DNA of 64,000 nucleotides from Lignipirellula cremea (GCF_007751035.1 NZ_CP036433.1:8103001-8167000), one strand, 5' to 3'; counted from the first letter of the stretch, positions 18,456-27,602 are shown. A program made the numbers and translations. The notes: generated from the letters alone by a model not told the origin.

Positions 18456-18484
18456 TTTCACGAGATGTTCTTGAAAATTTCATT
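18456..18484 (+). promoter_or_regulatory. Candidate triple Pho-box upstream of phoR
   Basis: Three heptamers at exact 11-bp spacing, TTTCACG (18456-18462), GTTCTTG (18467-18473) and TTTCATT (18478-18484), sit 62 bp before the phoR ATG, with AT-rich 4-bp spacers. PhoB-family sites are direct repeats with 11-bp period. The match is to layout and to the TTCA core, not to one strict consensus. Confidence 0.4.
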
Positions 18485-18546
18485 AGAATTGCGAATTTCC
18501 GCGGCATACTGAGGAGTTTCGCCGTTTCACAGGGCAAGGTTTCTTT

Positions 18547-20346
18547 ATGGGACTGACGTCGAGTTTTTGGAAAGTCTTCCTCGCTTATGCGTCAATCGCA
18601 ATGGGAACGGCGTTGCTCTTTCTGATCCTGGTCGTTCCCTGGCAGTCGCAACAGCAAACGGAATTCGCCAAGGCGCGACTGCGTGAGGCCGTGTTGCTGT
18701 TAAAAGACGAGCTGCTTCCTTCCGCATCGACCACCCAGGAGGCCGATCTGCAGCGGAAAGTGCGAGGTCTTGCCGAGGCCACCGGGCTGGTGATCGCGGC
18801 CGCCGGACCGAAGGGGCAGCCCACCGCCGATTCCGAACAACCGCCCGGCCCCTTGGCCGTCTCCACGACAAACCCGTTCGCCCAAGTCGAAATGTCGGCC
18901 GCCCGGTCGCAAGGCGAGGGTTTCATGCAGCGCACCAACCCGACCACCGGTAACCCCTGGTTATATTATGCTTTACGCATCGACCGCGACGACGAAACGG
19001 TCGGGTATCTGCGGGCCGGCTTGTCCGTCAAGTCCATTGCCGACCAGGCAGCCGGCTTGCGACGGGCGACCGCCTGGTTCGCTGGCCTGGCGACGCTGGC
19101 CGTCTTTGTCCTGACGCTCTGCTTTTTTCGCTCCCCGACACAAGGGCCCGTCCACCAGCTGAATGAAGCGGTCCGCAGCATCACCCAAGGGCATTACGCG
19201 CAAGACGTGCTGGTGCATGACCGGGGCCCGCTCGGCAAACTGGCCGCCAATCTGAACCGCATGAGCCGGGAACTGGCCGCTCGTTTTGCGGCCCAGCGAC
19301 AGGCTTCTGATCGGGTGGACGCCGCGATTAACGGCATGAGCGAAGGAGTCATCTCGGTCGACGCGGGCCAGCGGTTGCTGCTGGCGAACCGTTCCGCCGG
19401 ACAAATGCTGGGCTTTGATCCCGAAAAAAGCGCCGGCGCGGAACTACTCAGCCTGGTCCGTAGCCGGCCCCTGCATGCGGCCGTCGCCACCAGCCTGGAA
19501 AGTGAAACAGCCTGTATTACCGAGGCCGAACTTGGCGGTCCCCAGTCCCGCACCTTGCGGATTACGGCGCAGCGACTGGCAGGCGATCCTTGCCCCGGCG
19601 TGGTCGTCGTCATGCACGATGTGACCGACATCCGGCGGCTGGAAAACCTGCGGCATGAGTTTGTGGCAAACGTCTCGCATGAACTGAAAACGCCGCTTAG
19701 CGCCATACGAGCCTCGGCGGAAACACTGCGGATGGGTGCCATCAACCAGCCCGATAGAGCGGTTCGCTTTCTGACTCTCATTGAAGATGAAGCCGACCGT
19801 CTGCACGAACTGATTCTTGACATGCTCAGTCTGGCCCGCATTGAATCGGGCGAAGAAACCTTTGATATCCGTTCGCTGCCGGTCGCGGAAAAAATCGAAG
19901 AACGACTGCGGACCCATGAAGAAGCTGCCCGGGCCAAGCAGATGTCGCTGCTGACCCATCCGCCCGATCAGGGCTTTTCGGTGCTGGCCGACGGCGAAGG
20001 TTTTCGACAGATTCTCGACAACCTGCTGGACAACGCCATCAAGTACTCCCGACCCGGCGGCGAGGTGCATGTGACCTGGCAGAAACAGGGCGCCCTGGGG
20101 GCGATTGTGGTGACCGACAACGGGATCGGCATCGATCGAGAGCATTTACCCCGTGTTTTTGAGCGGTTCTTTCGGGCCGATCGGGCCCGCTCACGTGAAC
20201 TTGGCAGCACAGGTCTGGGCCTGGCGATCGTCAAACATCTGGCCCAGTCCTTTAAAGGGTCCGTCGTGGTCGACTCGACGCTGGGCAAAGGGAGCACCTT
20301 CACCGTTTTTTTGCCGCTGGCTGGGGATGAATTCCCCGTTTCTTAA
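18547..20346 (+). CDS. phoR: Phosphate-regulon sensor histidine kinase PhoR
   Basis: The 599-residue kinase has two membrane segments, near residues 10-32 and 176-197, flanking an extracytoplasmic region. A HAMP linker (about 198-255), a PAS-like region and HisKA follow, with H378 in VSHELKTP. The HATPase domain has NLLDNAIKYS (N box), DNGIGID (G1) and GSTGLGLAIVKHL (G2). It heads the pst-phoU-phoB cluster, so PhoR is the best name; it should phosphorylate the response regulator at 25009 when phosphate is low. The longer periplasmic loop is unlike the short sensor of enteric PhoR. Confidence 0.9.
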   Translation: MGLTSSFWKVFLAYASIAMGTALLFLILVVPWQSQQQTEFAKARLREAVLLLKDELLPSASTTQEADLQRKVRGLAEATGLVIAAAGPKGQPTADSEQPPGPLAVSTTNPFAQVEMSAARSQGEGFMQRTNPTTGNPWLYYALRIDRDDETVGYLRAGLSVKSIADQAAGLRRATAWFAGLATLAVFVLTLCFFRSPTQGPVHQLNEAVRSITQGHYAQDVLVHDRGPLGKLAANLNRMSRELAARFAAQRQASDRVDAAINGMSEGVISVDAGQRLLLANRSAGQMLGFDPEKSAGAELLSLVRSRPLHAAVATSLESETACITEAELGGPQSRTLRITAQRLAGDPCPGVVVVMHDVTDIRRLENLRHEFVANVSHELKTPLSAIRASAETLRMGAINQPDRAVRFLTLIEDEADRLHELILDMLSLARIESGEETFDIRSLPVAEKIEERLRTHEEAARAKQMSLLTHPPDQGFSVLADGEGFRQILDNLLDNAIKYSRPGGEVHVTWQKQGALGAIVVTDNGIGIDREHLPRVFERFFRADRARSRELGSTGLGLAIVKHLAQSFKGSVVVDSTLGKGSTFTVFLPLAGDEFPVS

Positions 20347-20374
20347 CATTAAATTCACATTTCCGCTTTAGATT
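20343..20374 (+). promoter_or_regulatory. Candidate Pho box and -10 upstream of pstS
   Basis: TTAACAT (20343-20349) and TTCACAT (20354-20360) are direct repeats at exactly 11 bp, separated by TAAA, overlapping the phoR stop. TAGATT (20369-20374) lies 8 bp beyond and is a plausible -10, the usual geometry of PhoB-activated promoters in which the Pho box replaces the -35. pstS begins 80 bp downstream. Confidence 0.55.
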
Positions 20375-20454
20375 GGAGATTTACAGGCGTTCGTTTCGCC
20401 ATACCCTGCACCGCTTTCCGTGGTCGGCTCCCCCCTAACAATCGAACGATTTCG

Positions 20455-21417
20455 ATGCCTCTCTTTGGACAATGGCTGCAACTTGCGAGTCTGCTGTTGG
20501 CGGCCAGCCTGCTACTGGGTTGCGGCCCCCAGCCCCAGGCGATCAATATCGACGGCTCCAGCACGGTGGGCCCGATCACCAAAGCAATCGCCGAGAAGTT
20601 CCGCGAGATTGATCCCGTCGTTCATATCACGGTGGGCGTTTCCGGTTCTGGCGGCGGATTCAAAAAACTGATTGCCGGAGAGATTACCATTTGCAACGCT
20701 TCGCGGCCGATCAAAGCTTCGGAAACAGCCCAGCTGCAGGCCAAGGGGATCGAAGTCGTGGAGATTGAAGTCGCCTACGACGGACTGGCCGTAGTCGTGC
20801 ACCCGGAAAGCAGAATCAACAAGCTCACCGTCGCCCAGTTAAAAGAGCTATGGAAGACGGGCAGCACCATCAAAAAATGGAGCAACCTGGACCCGGCCTT
20901 TGGCGACGCGGAGATCGACCTTTACGGCCCGGGCACCGATTCGGGAACGTTTGACTATTTTACGGAAGCCGTTGTAGGAGAAAGCGGCGACAGCCGGTCG
21001 GACTACACCGCGAACGAAAACGACAATGCGCTCGTGAACGGAGTCGCCGGAAATCCTTCGTCGCTGGGCTATTTTGGGCTGGCCTACTTTAAAGAGAATG
21101 CCTCCAGGCTCAAACTGGTCGCGATCGACAACGGCGACGGAGAAGCCATTCTGCCCAGTGAAAAAACGGTGACCAGCGGCCAGTACAAGCCGCTGTCGCG
21201 TCCCCTTTATATTTATGTTCGCAAAGACGCGCTGGCGCATCCGCAGGTCGCCAGCTTTGTCAGGTTCTACCTGGATAACGCAAGCGATCTCGTCAAAGAG
21301 GTCGGCTATGTCCGCTTGTCGGACGAAGCGCTCGAGGCCAACAAAGCCAAGGTCGTTTCCGCCGCCAGCGCTGCCAGAACAACCGCCGACGCCAAAACGG
21401 CCGCCGTAAACCATTAA
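20455..21417 (+). CDS. pstS: Phosphate-binding lipoprotein PstS
   Basis: The 320-residue protein starts with a lipoprotein signal (LLLAASLLLGCGPQ), so its Cys22 is probably lipid-anchored. The phosphate-binding loops are visible: IDGSSTVGP near residue 35, VSGSGGGF near 62, and GTDSGTFDYF near 160. It captures phosphate for the PstCAB transporter. The order phoR-pstS-pstC-pstA-pstB-phoU-phoB is all on the + strand. The candidate Pho box at 20343 should control it. Confidence 0.93.
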   Translation: MPLFGQWLQLASLLLAASLLLGCGPQPQAINIDGSSTVGPITKAIAEKFREIDPVVHITVGVSGSGGGFKKLIAGEITICNASRPIKASETAQLQAKGIEVVEIEVAYDGLAVVVHPESRINKLTVAQLKELWKTGSTIKKWSNLDPAFGDAEIDLYGPGTDSGTFDYFTEAVVGESGDSRSDYTANENDNALVNGVAGNPSSLGYFGLAYFKENASRLKLVAIDNGDGEAILPSEKTVTSGQYKPLSRPLYIYVRKDALAHPQVASFVRFYLDNASDLVKEVGYVRLSDEALEANKAKVVSAASAARTTADAKTAAVNH

Positions 21418-21473
21418 GCAGGACGCCCCGCGACCCGCATTGCTCCTGCCCATTTCCTTTTCAAGCATCCCGC

Positions 21474-22421
21474 ATGTCCCAGGTTGCCAAACCGATCGTT
21501 GGTGATGAATCGAGCGAGGCCGTCAAACGGTTCCGCATCGAATTCTCCGTGCAGAGCCTGCTGGCTTGCTGCGCGGCGATTTCGGTTTTCACCACCATCG
21601 GAATTGTGGTGGTGCTGGTGCATGGGTCGGTGAAGTTCTTCGAGCTGGTCTCGATCTGGGACTTTCTGACCGACACCCGGTGGGCGCCGCTCAGCAAGAA
21701 GGATCCGCATTTCGGCGTGTTGCCGTTGGCGTGCGGCACCATGCTGGTGGCGGTTGGCGCGGCCCTGTTCGCCGTGCCGATTGGACTGGCGACGGCCGTT
21801 TATTTAAGCGAGTACGCCCCCCGCGGATTGCGGAACGTGGTCAAGCCGCTGCTGGAAATACTGGCCGGCATCCCGTCGGTCGTTTACGGCTTTCTGGCGG
21901 TCATGTTCGTTTCCCCCTGGATTCAAAGCATGGCGCCGCAGGAGGGCCCCTTCAAAGCCAGCCCGTCGAACGCGCTGAGCGCGGCGATTGTGGTGGGCAT
22001 TATGATCCTGCCGATGGTCGTCTCCCTGAGCGAAGATGTGCTGCGGAGCGTGCCGCGTTCGCTGCGGGACGCCGCCTTCGCCCTGGGATCGACCAAGTTT
22101 GAAGTCATCGTCCGGGTGCTGCTGCCGGCCGCCCTGTCGGGCATTGTCGCCGCCGTGCTGCTGGCCATCTGCCGGGCAATCGGCGAAACCATGGCCGTCG
22201 CCCTGGCGGCCGGGAACACGCCCAACCTGACCCTCAATCCGCTGGAAAGGGTGCAAACGATGACGGCCTATATTGTGCAGGTCAGCATCGGAGATTCGCC
22301 GGTGGGCTCGCCCCAGTACTACACGATTTTCGCCGTCGCGGCGACCCTGTTTGTGATCACCATGACGATGAACGTGATCGCCCAGTGGATCCTCTCACGG
22401 ATGCGGGAGCGTTATGAGTAA
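21474..22421 (+). CDS. pstC: Phosphate ABC transporter permease PstC
   Basis: The 315-residue membrane protein has about six hydrophobic segments and a binding-protein-dependent permease signature in the cytoplasmic EAA-like loop (RDAAFALGSTKFEVIVRVLLP). IGLATAVYLSEYAP and LLEILAGIPSVVYGF are hallmark PstC sequences. It pairs with PstA to form the channel for phosphate. The pstA start lies inside its last codons with an 8-bp overlap, which fits coupled translation. Confidence 0.94.
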   Translation: MSQVAKPIVGDESSEAVKRFRIEFSVQSLLACCAAISVFTTIGIVVVLVHGSVKFFELVSIWDFLTDTRWAPLSKKDPHFGVLPLACGTMLVAVGAALFAVPIGLATAVYLSEYAPRGLRNVVKPLLEILAGIPSVVYGFLAVMFVSPWIQSMAPQEGPFKASPSNALSAAIVVGIMILPMVVSLSEDVLRSVPRSLRDAAFALGSTKFEVIVRVLLPAALSGIVAAVLLAICRAIGETMAVALAAGNTPNLTLNPLERVQTMTAYIVQVSIGDSPVGSPQYYTIFAVAATLFVITMTMNVIAQWILSRMRERYE

Positions 22422-23307
22422 CTCCCCTCCCAACCCACTGGCTCCGTCAAAGCGCCATCGTCTGTGGAAAAAGTTCTGCGACCGCGCTTTTGAAATATTC
22501 TGCCTGCTCTCCATGCTGGGTTGCTGCCTGCTGCTGGTGGCGATGCTGGGCGGCATTCTGTGGCAAGGGCTGCCCGGACTGAACTGGAGCTTCCTGGTCA
22601 ACCTGCAGTCGTATGTGCCGCAAAAGTTTGGTATCGGAGCGGCCCTGGCGGGAACGTTCTGGCTGATTGGTTTGACCGCGATCATCTCCATTCCGGCGGG
22701 CGTGGGCGCTGCGCTTTATCTGGAAGAGTATGCTTCCAATTCCGGCTGGCGAAAGCTGATCCAACTCAACATTTCCAACCTGGCCGGCGTGCCATCGATT
22801 GTGTACGGTATTTTGGGACTGGGAATTTTTGTGCACGGCCTGCATCTGGGATTCAGTATCCTGGCCGGCGCCTTGACGCTGAGCCTGGTGATTCTGCCGA
22901 TCATTATCGTCGCCACCCAGGAGGCGTTGCGTTCGGTGCCGCCGTCGATCCGCACCGCTTCGTACGCCCTGGGAGCAACCCGCTGGCAGACGATCTGGCG
23001 TTCCGTCCTGCCGGCCGCCACGCCGGGGATCATGACGGGAACCATCCTGGCGCTGTCGCGAGCGATGGGAGAAACGGCCCCCATTATTGTCGTCGGGGCG
23101 ATCGACTATGCAGGTTTTTTTCCGACCAGCCCGATGAGCTACTACACGGCCATGCCGATGCAGATCTACTTGCTGGCGGAAAATTCCAAACCCGAGTTCC
23201 AGAGTTTGTCCTCCACGGCGATCATCGTTCTGCTGGCCATCCTTATCAGCATGAACGCCGTGGCAGTTTATATTCGTCAACATTACGGCAAGCAGATCCA
23301 GTGGTAA
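22414..23307 (+). CDS. pstA: Phosphate ABC transporter permease PstA
   Basis: The 297-residue permease contains about six hydrophobic segments, the [11 protein letters not shown] and [14 protein letters not shown] motifs typical of PstA, and an EAA-like loop ([17 protein letters not shown]). It overlaps pstC by 8 bp (ATGAGTAA) and is followed 2 bp later by pstB, so the three products are made from one message. It forms the second half of the phosphate channel. Confidence 0.94.
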   Translation: MSNSPPNPLAPSKRHRLWKKFCDRAFEIFCLLSMLGCCLLLVAMLGGILWQGLPGLNWSFLVNLQSYVPQKFGIGAALAGTFWLIGLTAIISIPAGVGAALYLEEYASNSGWRKLIQLNISNLAGVPSIVYGILGLGIFVHGLHLGFSILAGALTLSLVILPIIIVATQEALRSVPPSIRTASYALGATRWQTIWRSVLPAATPGIMTGTILALSRAMGETAPIIVVGAIDYAGFFPTSPMSYYTAMPMQIYLLAENSKPEFQSLSSTAIIVLLAILISMNAVAVYIRQHYGKQIQW

Positions 23308-23309
23308 CC

Positions 23310-24212
23310 ATGAGCGAATCCACCCGGGATCAAAGCCCCTCGCCCGTCAGCGATCCCAACGCTTCGGAGTCCCGGGCCCAGAGTCCCTCGCCGCCTGAGG
23401 GTTTAGTCAACGTCGCCGCCGCGGTGCGCGGCCGTCACCCCCAGCGCGCCGGCGGCGCCCGGATCAAACTCTCGGCCAGCGGACTGCAGTTTTATTACGG
23501 CGACCACCATGCCCTGAAGAACATCAACCTGGAAGTTCCTGAGTGCAGCGTAACCGCCCTGATCGGCCCGTCGGGTTGCGGCAAGAGCACGTTCCTGCGG
23601 TGCTTCAATCGCATGAACGATATGATCGAAGGCAGCCGTGTCGAAGGCAGCGTCGTTCTGGAAGGACACGACATTTACCACTCCGGAACCGACGTGGTCG
23701 AACTGCGACGACGGGTTGGCATGGTCTTTCAAAAGTCGATTCCGTTCCCCAAATCCATTTTTGAAAATGTGGCGTACGGCCCCCGTGTGTCGGGCGTCCG
23801 CGGACGCCAGCGACTGCTGGAGATTGTTGTCGATTCCCTCAAAAAGGCGGCCCTGTGGGACGAGGTCGAAGACCGCCTGTTTGATTCCGCCATGGCCCTG
23901 TCGGGCGGACAGCAGCAACGTTTGTGCATTGCCCGGGCCCTGGCGACCAACCCTGAAGTGCTGCTGATGGATGAGCCGGCCTCCGCGCTGGATCCGGCTT
24001 CCACGGCCCGTATTGAAGACCTGATTTTTGAACTGAGCGAACGGTACACCATTTTGATCGTCACGCACAACATGCAACAAGCGGCTCGCGTTTCGAGCCA
24101 GACGGCGTTCTTTTTTCAAGGCGAGCTCATCGAGGCCGGTTCCACAACCGACATCTTTACTCACCCTCGGCGGAAACAGACAGAAGACTACATCACAGGC
24201 AGGTTCGGTTAA
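23310..24212 (+). CDS. pstB: Phosphate ABC transporter ATP-binding protein PstB
   Basis: The 300-residue protein has a Pro/Ser-rich N-terminal extension of about 50 residues, then [20 protein letters not shown]. Walker A is GPSGCGKST, followed by [10 protein letters not shown], the typical PstB post-loop; the signature is LSGGQQQR and Walker [10 protein letters not shown], with the H-loop THNM. PstB proteins are usually about 250-260 residues, so the extension is an added feature. The stop TAA and the phoU ATG share one base (24212). Confidence 0.95.
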   Translation: MSESTRDQSPSPVSDPNASESRAQSPSPPEGLVNVAAAVRGRHPQRAGGARIKLSASGLQFYYGDHHALKNINLEVPECSVTALIGPSGCGKSTFLRCFNRMNDMIEGSRVEGSVVLEGHDIYHSGTDVVELRRRVGMVFQKSIPFPKSIFENVAYGPRVSGVRGRQRLLEIVVDSLKKAALWDEVEDRLFDSAMALSGGQQQRLCIARALATNPEVLLMDEPASALDPASTARIEDLIFELSERYTILIVTHNMQQAARVSSQTAFFFQGELIEAGSTTDIFTHPRRKQTEDYITGRFG

Positions 24213-24895
24213 TGACCAAACACCTTGAAATTGACCTCAAAGCCGTAGAACGATCGCTGCTGGAAACCTCCACAGTGGTCGAAGAAATGGTCGATCTGGC
24301 AATCAAAGCGCTCCGCTTCCGGCAGTTTGAACTGATCGACCAGGTGCTGGAACGCGAAGAAGAAATCAACTCGGCCGAAGTGAAGATCGAAGAGCAGGCG
24401 CTGAACTTCATCGCCCTGCACCAGCCGGTCGCCGTCGATCTGCGCCGCGCTGCGGCCGTGCTGAAGATCAACAACGATCTGGAACGGATCGCCGACATCG
24501 CCGTGAATATCACCGAACGAGCCGAGTGCCTGGCGCCCCGGCCCGACTTTGAAATCCCTTCGATGCTGATCGAGATGACCACCCTGGCCCATTTGATGCT
24601 GAGGGAGTCGCTCGACGCCTTTGGACGTAGCGATGTCGAACTGGCCCGCAACGTCTGCACCCGCGACGACGAAGTCGACGAACTCCACCGCCAACTGGTC
24701 AATGAGTTGTACCGGGCCATGCGGTCCGATTCCCATCTGATTGATCCGGCCCTGAATTATTTCTCCGCCGCCCGCCATATTGAACGGGTGGCCGACCACG
24801 CAACCAACATCGCAGAGGATGTCATTTATCTGGTCAAAGGCGAAATCGCCCGGCATCGGATCGACCGCCATCCCAGTCACAAAATCAAACCTTAA
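24212..24895 (+). CDS. phoU: Phosphate signalling adaptor PhoU
   Basis: The 227-residue all-helical protein carries two PhoU repeats with the (E/D)xxxD metal-binding pattern: LERIADIAVNITERA near residue 90 and IERVADHATNIAEDVIYL near 190. PhoU links PstSCAB to PhoR and keeps the regulon off when phosphate is plentiful. It directly abuts pstB and precedes phoB by about 110 bp. Confidence 0.93.
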   Translation: MTKHLEIDLKAVERSLLETSTVVEEMVDLAIKALRFRQFELIDQVLEREEEINSAEVKIEEQALNFIALHQPVAVDLRRAAAVLKINNDLERIADIAVNITERAECLAPRPDFEIPSMLIEMTTLAHLMLRESLDAFGRSDVELARNVCTRDDEVDELHRQLVNELYRAMRSDSHLIDPALNYFSAARHIERVADHATNIAEDVIYLVKGEIARHRIDRHPSHKIKP

Positions 24896-25008
24896 GCGTC
24901 CTCCTGATTAACCCGACGGCCTTGCTGTCGCAGTTCCCCGTAAGAGCCGCGCCGGTCGCTGTCTGTCCTCGCTTGAACGCCGTTTTTTCAACGGGCGTCT
25001 ATCGCAAC

Positions 25009-25713
25009 ATGGTGAAGCCTCGCATTCTCATTATCGAAGACGACCGCTCCCTTGCCGAGGTTCTGGGTTACAACCTGGAACAAGCCGGCTACGAAGTGCT
25101 CGTCGCTTACGACGGCCAGGATGGCTTGTACCAGGCGCAACTCAAAACGCCGGAACTCGTCCTGCTGGACCTCATGCTGCCCGTGATCGACGGCAAGGAG
25201 GTCTGCCGGCGCCTGCGCGCCAGGAGTGAAACCCAGGAAATCCTGATCATGATGCTCACCGCCAAAAGCGAGGAGACCGATCAGGTCGTTGGATTTTCCC
25301 TGGGAGCCGACGATTACGTGACCAAACCCTTCAGTGTGAAGGTTTTGCTCGAACGGATCAAAGCCCTGATCCGACGCGGCCAGGGCGCCCCCACCGACCA
25401 CGAAATGATCGTGCACCAGGGGGTCATGATTGATCGACGCAGCTTCCGCGCCACGGCCGGCGAGCAGTTGCTGCCGCTGACCCGCAGCGAGTTCCGCCTG
25501 CTCGACGCCTTGATCCGCCAGCCCGGCCGAGCGTTCTCCCGGGCGGAACTGATTGACGCCGCCCTGGGCGACGACGCCTATGTGATGGAGCGCACCATCG
25601 ATGTGCACATCCGCGCGTTACGCAAAAAGCTGGCCGAACATGCAGACGTGATCGAGACCGTCCGCGGCATTGGTTACCGCTTCCGCGAAACCACGCGCGA
25701 AACGTCCCGCTAA
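25009..25713 (+). CDS. phoB: Phosphate-regulon response regulator PhoB
   Basis: The 234-residue OmpR/PhoB-class regulator has a receiver with IIEDD (acidic pocket), VLLDLMLPV (phospho-acceptor D54) and GADDYVTKPF (K105 region). A winged-helix DNA-binding domain follows (about 135-230, LTRSEFRLLDALIRQPGRAFSR and VHIRALRKKL, ending RGIGYRF). The start is the ATG at 25009, which begins MVKPRILIIEDD; a longer upstream frame lacks receiver sequence. It is the last gene of the Pho cluster, far from its kinase phoR at the head. It should bind the Pho boxes at 18456 and 20343. Confidence 0.9.
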   Translation: MVKPRILIIEDDRSLAEVLGYNLEQAGYEVLVAYDGQDGLYQAQLKTPELVLLDLMLPVIDGKEVCRRLRARSETQEILIMMLTAKSEETDQVVGFSLGADDYVTKPFSVKVLLERIKALIRRGQGAPTDHEMIVHQGVMIDRRSFRATAGEQLLPLTRSEFRLLDALIRQPGRAFSRAELIDAALGDDAYVMERTIDVHIRALRKKLAEHADVIETVRGIGYRFRETTRETSR

Positions 25714-25760
25714 AGAACGCGAATCGAATTACTGTCGGATTTAGGATCGGCGTTTCGTGA

Positions 25761-25800
25761 GCCGCCAGGCGCAGAAAGGCCGCTTTTGCTCCGCGAAAGC
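25761..25800. repeat. Palindromic intergenic element, copy A
   Basis: GCTTTTGC-TCC-GCGAAAGC (25782-25800) is a near-perfect 8-bp hairpin preceded by AGGCGCAGAAAGGCC. The same layout recurs at 37181-37220 and 62966-63029. This copy lies between the convergent phoB and methyltransferase genes. Confidence 0.6.
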
Positions 25801-25837
25801 ACCGCTTCTACTTTGTACGCGCCAGCGCACAGGACGT

Positions 25838-26452
25838 TTACCTGCGGTCACCGCTGCTGCGCACGCGGCGCTGCACCTGGATCTCTTCGGCGCCCAGGTA
25901 GGTGACCAGCAGGGAGCCGACGCCGGCGAACCGCCAGAACAGCTCTTCGATGATCTCTTCCTCTCCCGGCCAGGGATAGGCGTAAACGATATCGAAGTCG
26001 CTGATTTCCAGTCCCATTTCTTCGTAGCCGGCCGGCCCGTCGTCGCGCAGCCAGACGAAGTCGCCCGCCCGATCCAGCAGCGAAGCGGCGCCCTGCGGCA
26101 GGACGCTGCCTTCGATCAGCGTTGTGGGCAGATCAAACGCGGCCCGTAACTGCTCGGCTTCGTCGATCAGTTCGCCATCGACTTCGATCCCGTACGAGGT
26201 CCAGCCCAGCTGGGCGGCGAGTCCCGCCACCACGCCAAAGCCACAGCCCCATTCGCAAAACATTTCCCCCGCCGACAACCGCTGCTCCTTGACCCCGCGC
26301 AGCGCACGATAGGCCAGCTCGAAGTCGCTGGGGACAAAGCCGGCAATGGGCGGCGAGGTGAACTGGAACCGCTCAATCTGCTCTTCTGCAGCTTCGATCA
26401 ACTCAGCCGTTTCCGTCGGCAACGGGCCGTCGTAAAGGCGCAAAGGGGTCAT
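25838..26452 (-). CDS. SAM-dependent methyltransferase-like protein
   Basis: The ATG at 26452 gives 204 residues. FCEWGCGFGVVAGLAAQLGWTSYGIEVDGEL resembles a class I methyltransferase motif I (E-x-G-x-G-x-G) with the acidic end of strand 2; quoted here in parts, EWGCGFGVVAGLAA then GIEVDG. IVYAYPWPGEEEII near residue 165 corresponds to motif IV. The substrate is unknown. It is the last gene of a leftward pair with the ZIP transporter, 26 bp downstream. Confidence 0.75.
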   Translation of the reverse strand: MTPLRLYDGPLPTETAELIEAAEEQIERFQFTSPPIAGFVPSDFELAYRALRGVKEQRLSAGEMFCEWGCGFGVVAGLAAQLGWTSYGIEVDGELIDEAEQLRAAFDLPTTLIEGSVLPQGAASLLDRAGDFVWLRDDGPAGYEEMGLEISDFDIVYAYPWPGEEEIIEELFWRFAGVGSLLVTYLGAEEIQVQRRVRSSGDRR

Positions 26453-26478
26453 CTCAAGTGGCACAGGCAGGCTTTCCC

Positions 26479-27474
26479 TTAAGGGTCGCGAAGCGTAGCG
26501 TCGCGCTCGGGAGGAACAGGTTCCAGCGGCCACGCGGCCGGCGGAGTCGAAACGGCCCGGGGAGCCGCCGGAGCCGCATGCTGATGGCCCGGCAACTGTT
26601 CAATGCTCCAGGCCAGAAACACGCCGATCAGTAGCGCGCCGGATAGTTTCAGCCTGTCGTGCGAATGAAAATGCACCTCGGGCAACAGATCGCCCAGCGA
26701 GATGCACAGGAACACCCCGGCCGAGAACGCCAGCGCCGAACCGACCAGCGTATGGTGCTGGTCAAACTGCGCCGCCGTCAGGCAAAACAAGGCGGCGCCC
26801 AGCGGACACATTAAAGCAAACCCGATATTGGCCAGCGACTGGGAGCGGGACGACCAGCCGGCCGCGTTCATCAGCGAGGTAATCGACAAGGCATCCAGCG
26901 GCTTGTGCAGCGCGATCGCCAGAAACGTCGCCAGACCAAACAGCGCCAGGTCGCCATGATGGCTCGACTCGCTGAACACGCTCGCCCCCAGCGCCACCCC
27001 ATCGATCGCCGTGTGCAGCCCCAGACCAATAAACAGCCCTACCCAGCTGAACTCATGCGCCCCCTGGTCATGCACATGGACGTGACCCGAATCGGCCGGC
27101 AGGGCAAGCCCCTGGCGGTGATCGTGATCATGATCATGGTCATGGTCGTGGTCGTGGTCGTGGTCGTGGTGGCACGGTTCGCCGTCATCTTCCGCCAGGC
27201 CGTGCTGGTGGAAATGGAAGATGCGAATCAGAAAGAACATCGATAACAGACCGACCATCGTCCAGAACGTGGCCCAGCCCATCGAAGGCAAAATGGCGGC
27301 CGCGTGCGGCAAAAGGTGGAACAACGCCACCCCCAGCATCAGGCCAGAGACCAGCGACAGCAACAACTGCATCCGCGTGTGTGTCAGGCGCACCAGCGAA
27401 GGCAGCCAGCCGCCCGAAAGCGAGGACAGCACGATCAGCGTGCAATAGACGATCAGCAGCAGGGCAGTCCACAT
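26479..27474 (-). CDS. ZIP-family divalent metal transporter with His-Asp repeat
   Basis: The 331-residue membrane protein shows ZIP hallmarks: LHTAIDGVALGAS (helix IV) and LHKPLDALSI (helix V), both metal-binding. A long cytoplasmic loop carries a (HD) repeat near residues 103-120, encoded by 6-bp repeats at 27121-27175, plus HVHVHD. A further HxH (HFHSHD) occurs after helix VI. ZIPs import zinc, iron or related ions; the loop may sense or buffer metal. A candidate promoter with inverted repeats lies at 27567-27602. Confidence 0.9.
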   Translation of the reverse strand: MWTALLLIVYCTLIVLSSLSGGWLPSLVRLTHTRMQLLLSLVSGLMLGVALFHLLPHAAAILPSMGWATFWTMVGLLSMFFLIRIFHFHQHGLAEDDGEPCHHDHDHDHDHDHDHDHDHRQGLALPADSGHVHVHDQGAHEFSWVGLFIGLGLHTAIDGVALGASVFSESSHHGDLALFGLATFLAIALHKPLDALSITSLMNAAGWSSRSQSLANIGFALMCPLGAALFCLTAAQFDQHHTLVGSALAFSAGVFLCISLGDLLPEVHFHSHDRLKLSGALLIGVFLAWSIEQLPGHQHAAPAAPRAVSTPPAAWPLEPVPPERDATLRDP

Positions 27475-27566
27475 CGCAGCGGCAAGTTGTTAAATGGCCG
27501 GAAAAACCAGAAATCGGCGACAGACGACCGCACGCCATCCGAGAGGCGTTTCAGAATCTTGCCACG

Positions 27567-27602
27567 AACTTGCAAATCATAGGCATTTTCAATCAATTTG
27601 CA
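27567..27602 (-). promoter_or_regulatory. Candidate ZIP promoter with overlapping inverted repeat
   Basis: Read leftward, TTGCAA (27596-27601) and TATGAT (27574-27579) are 16 bp apart, a good sigma70-like promoter about 100 bp before the ZIP start. Perfect 9-bp arms CTTGCAAAT (27567-27575) and ATTTGCAAG (27594-27602) overlap the -35 and the -10, as an operator would. Confidence 0.5.

Noticed and set aside
18547-25713. Possible novel two-component operon
   Set aside because: All seven genes match the known Pho/Pst system; only the order and sites are noteworthy.
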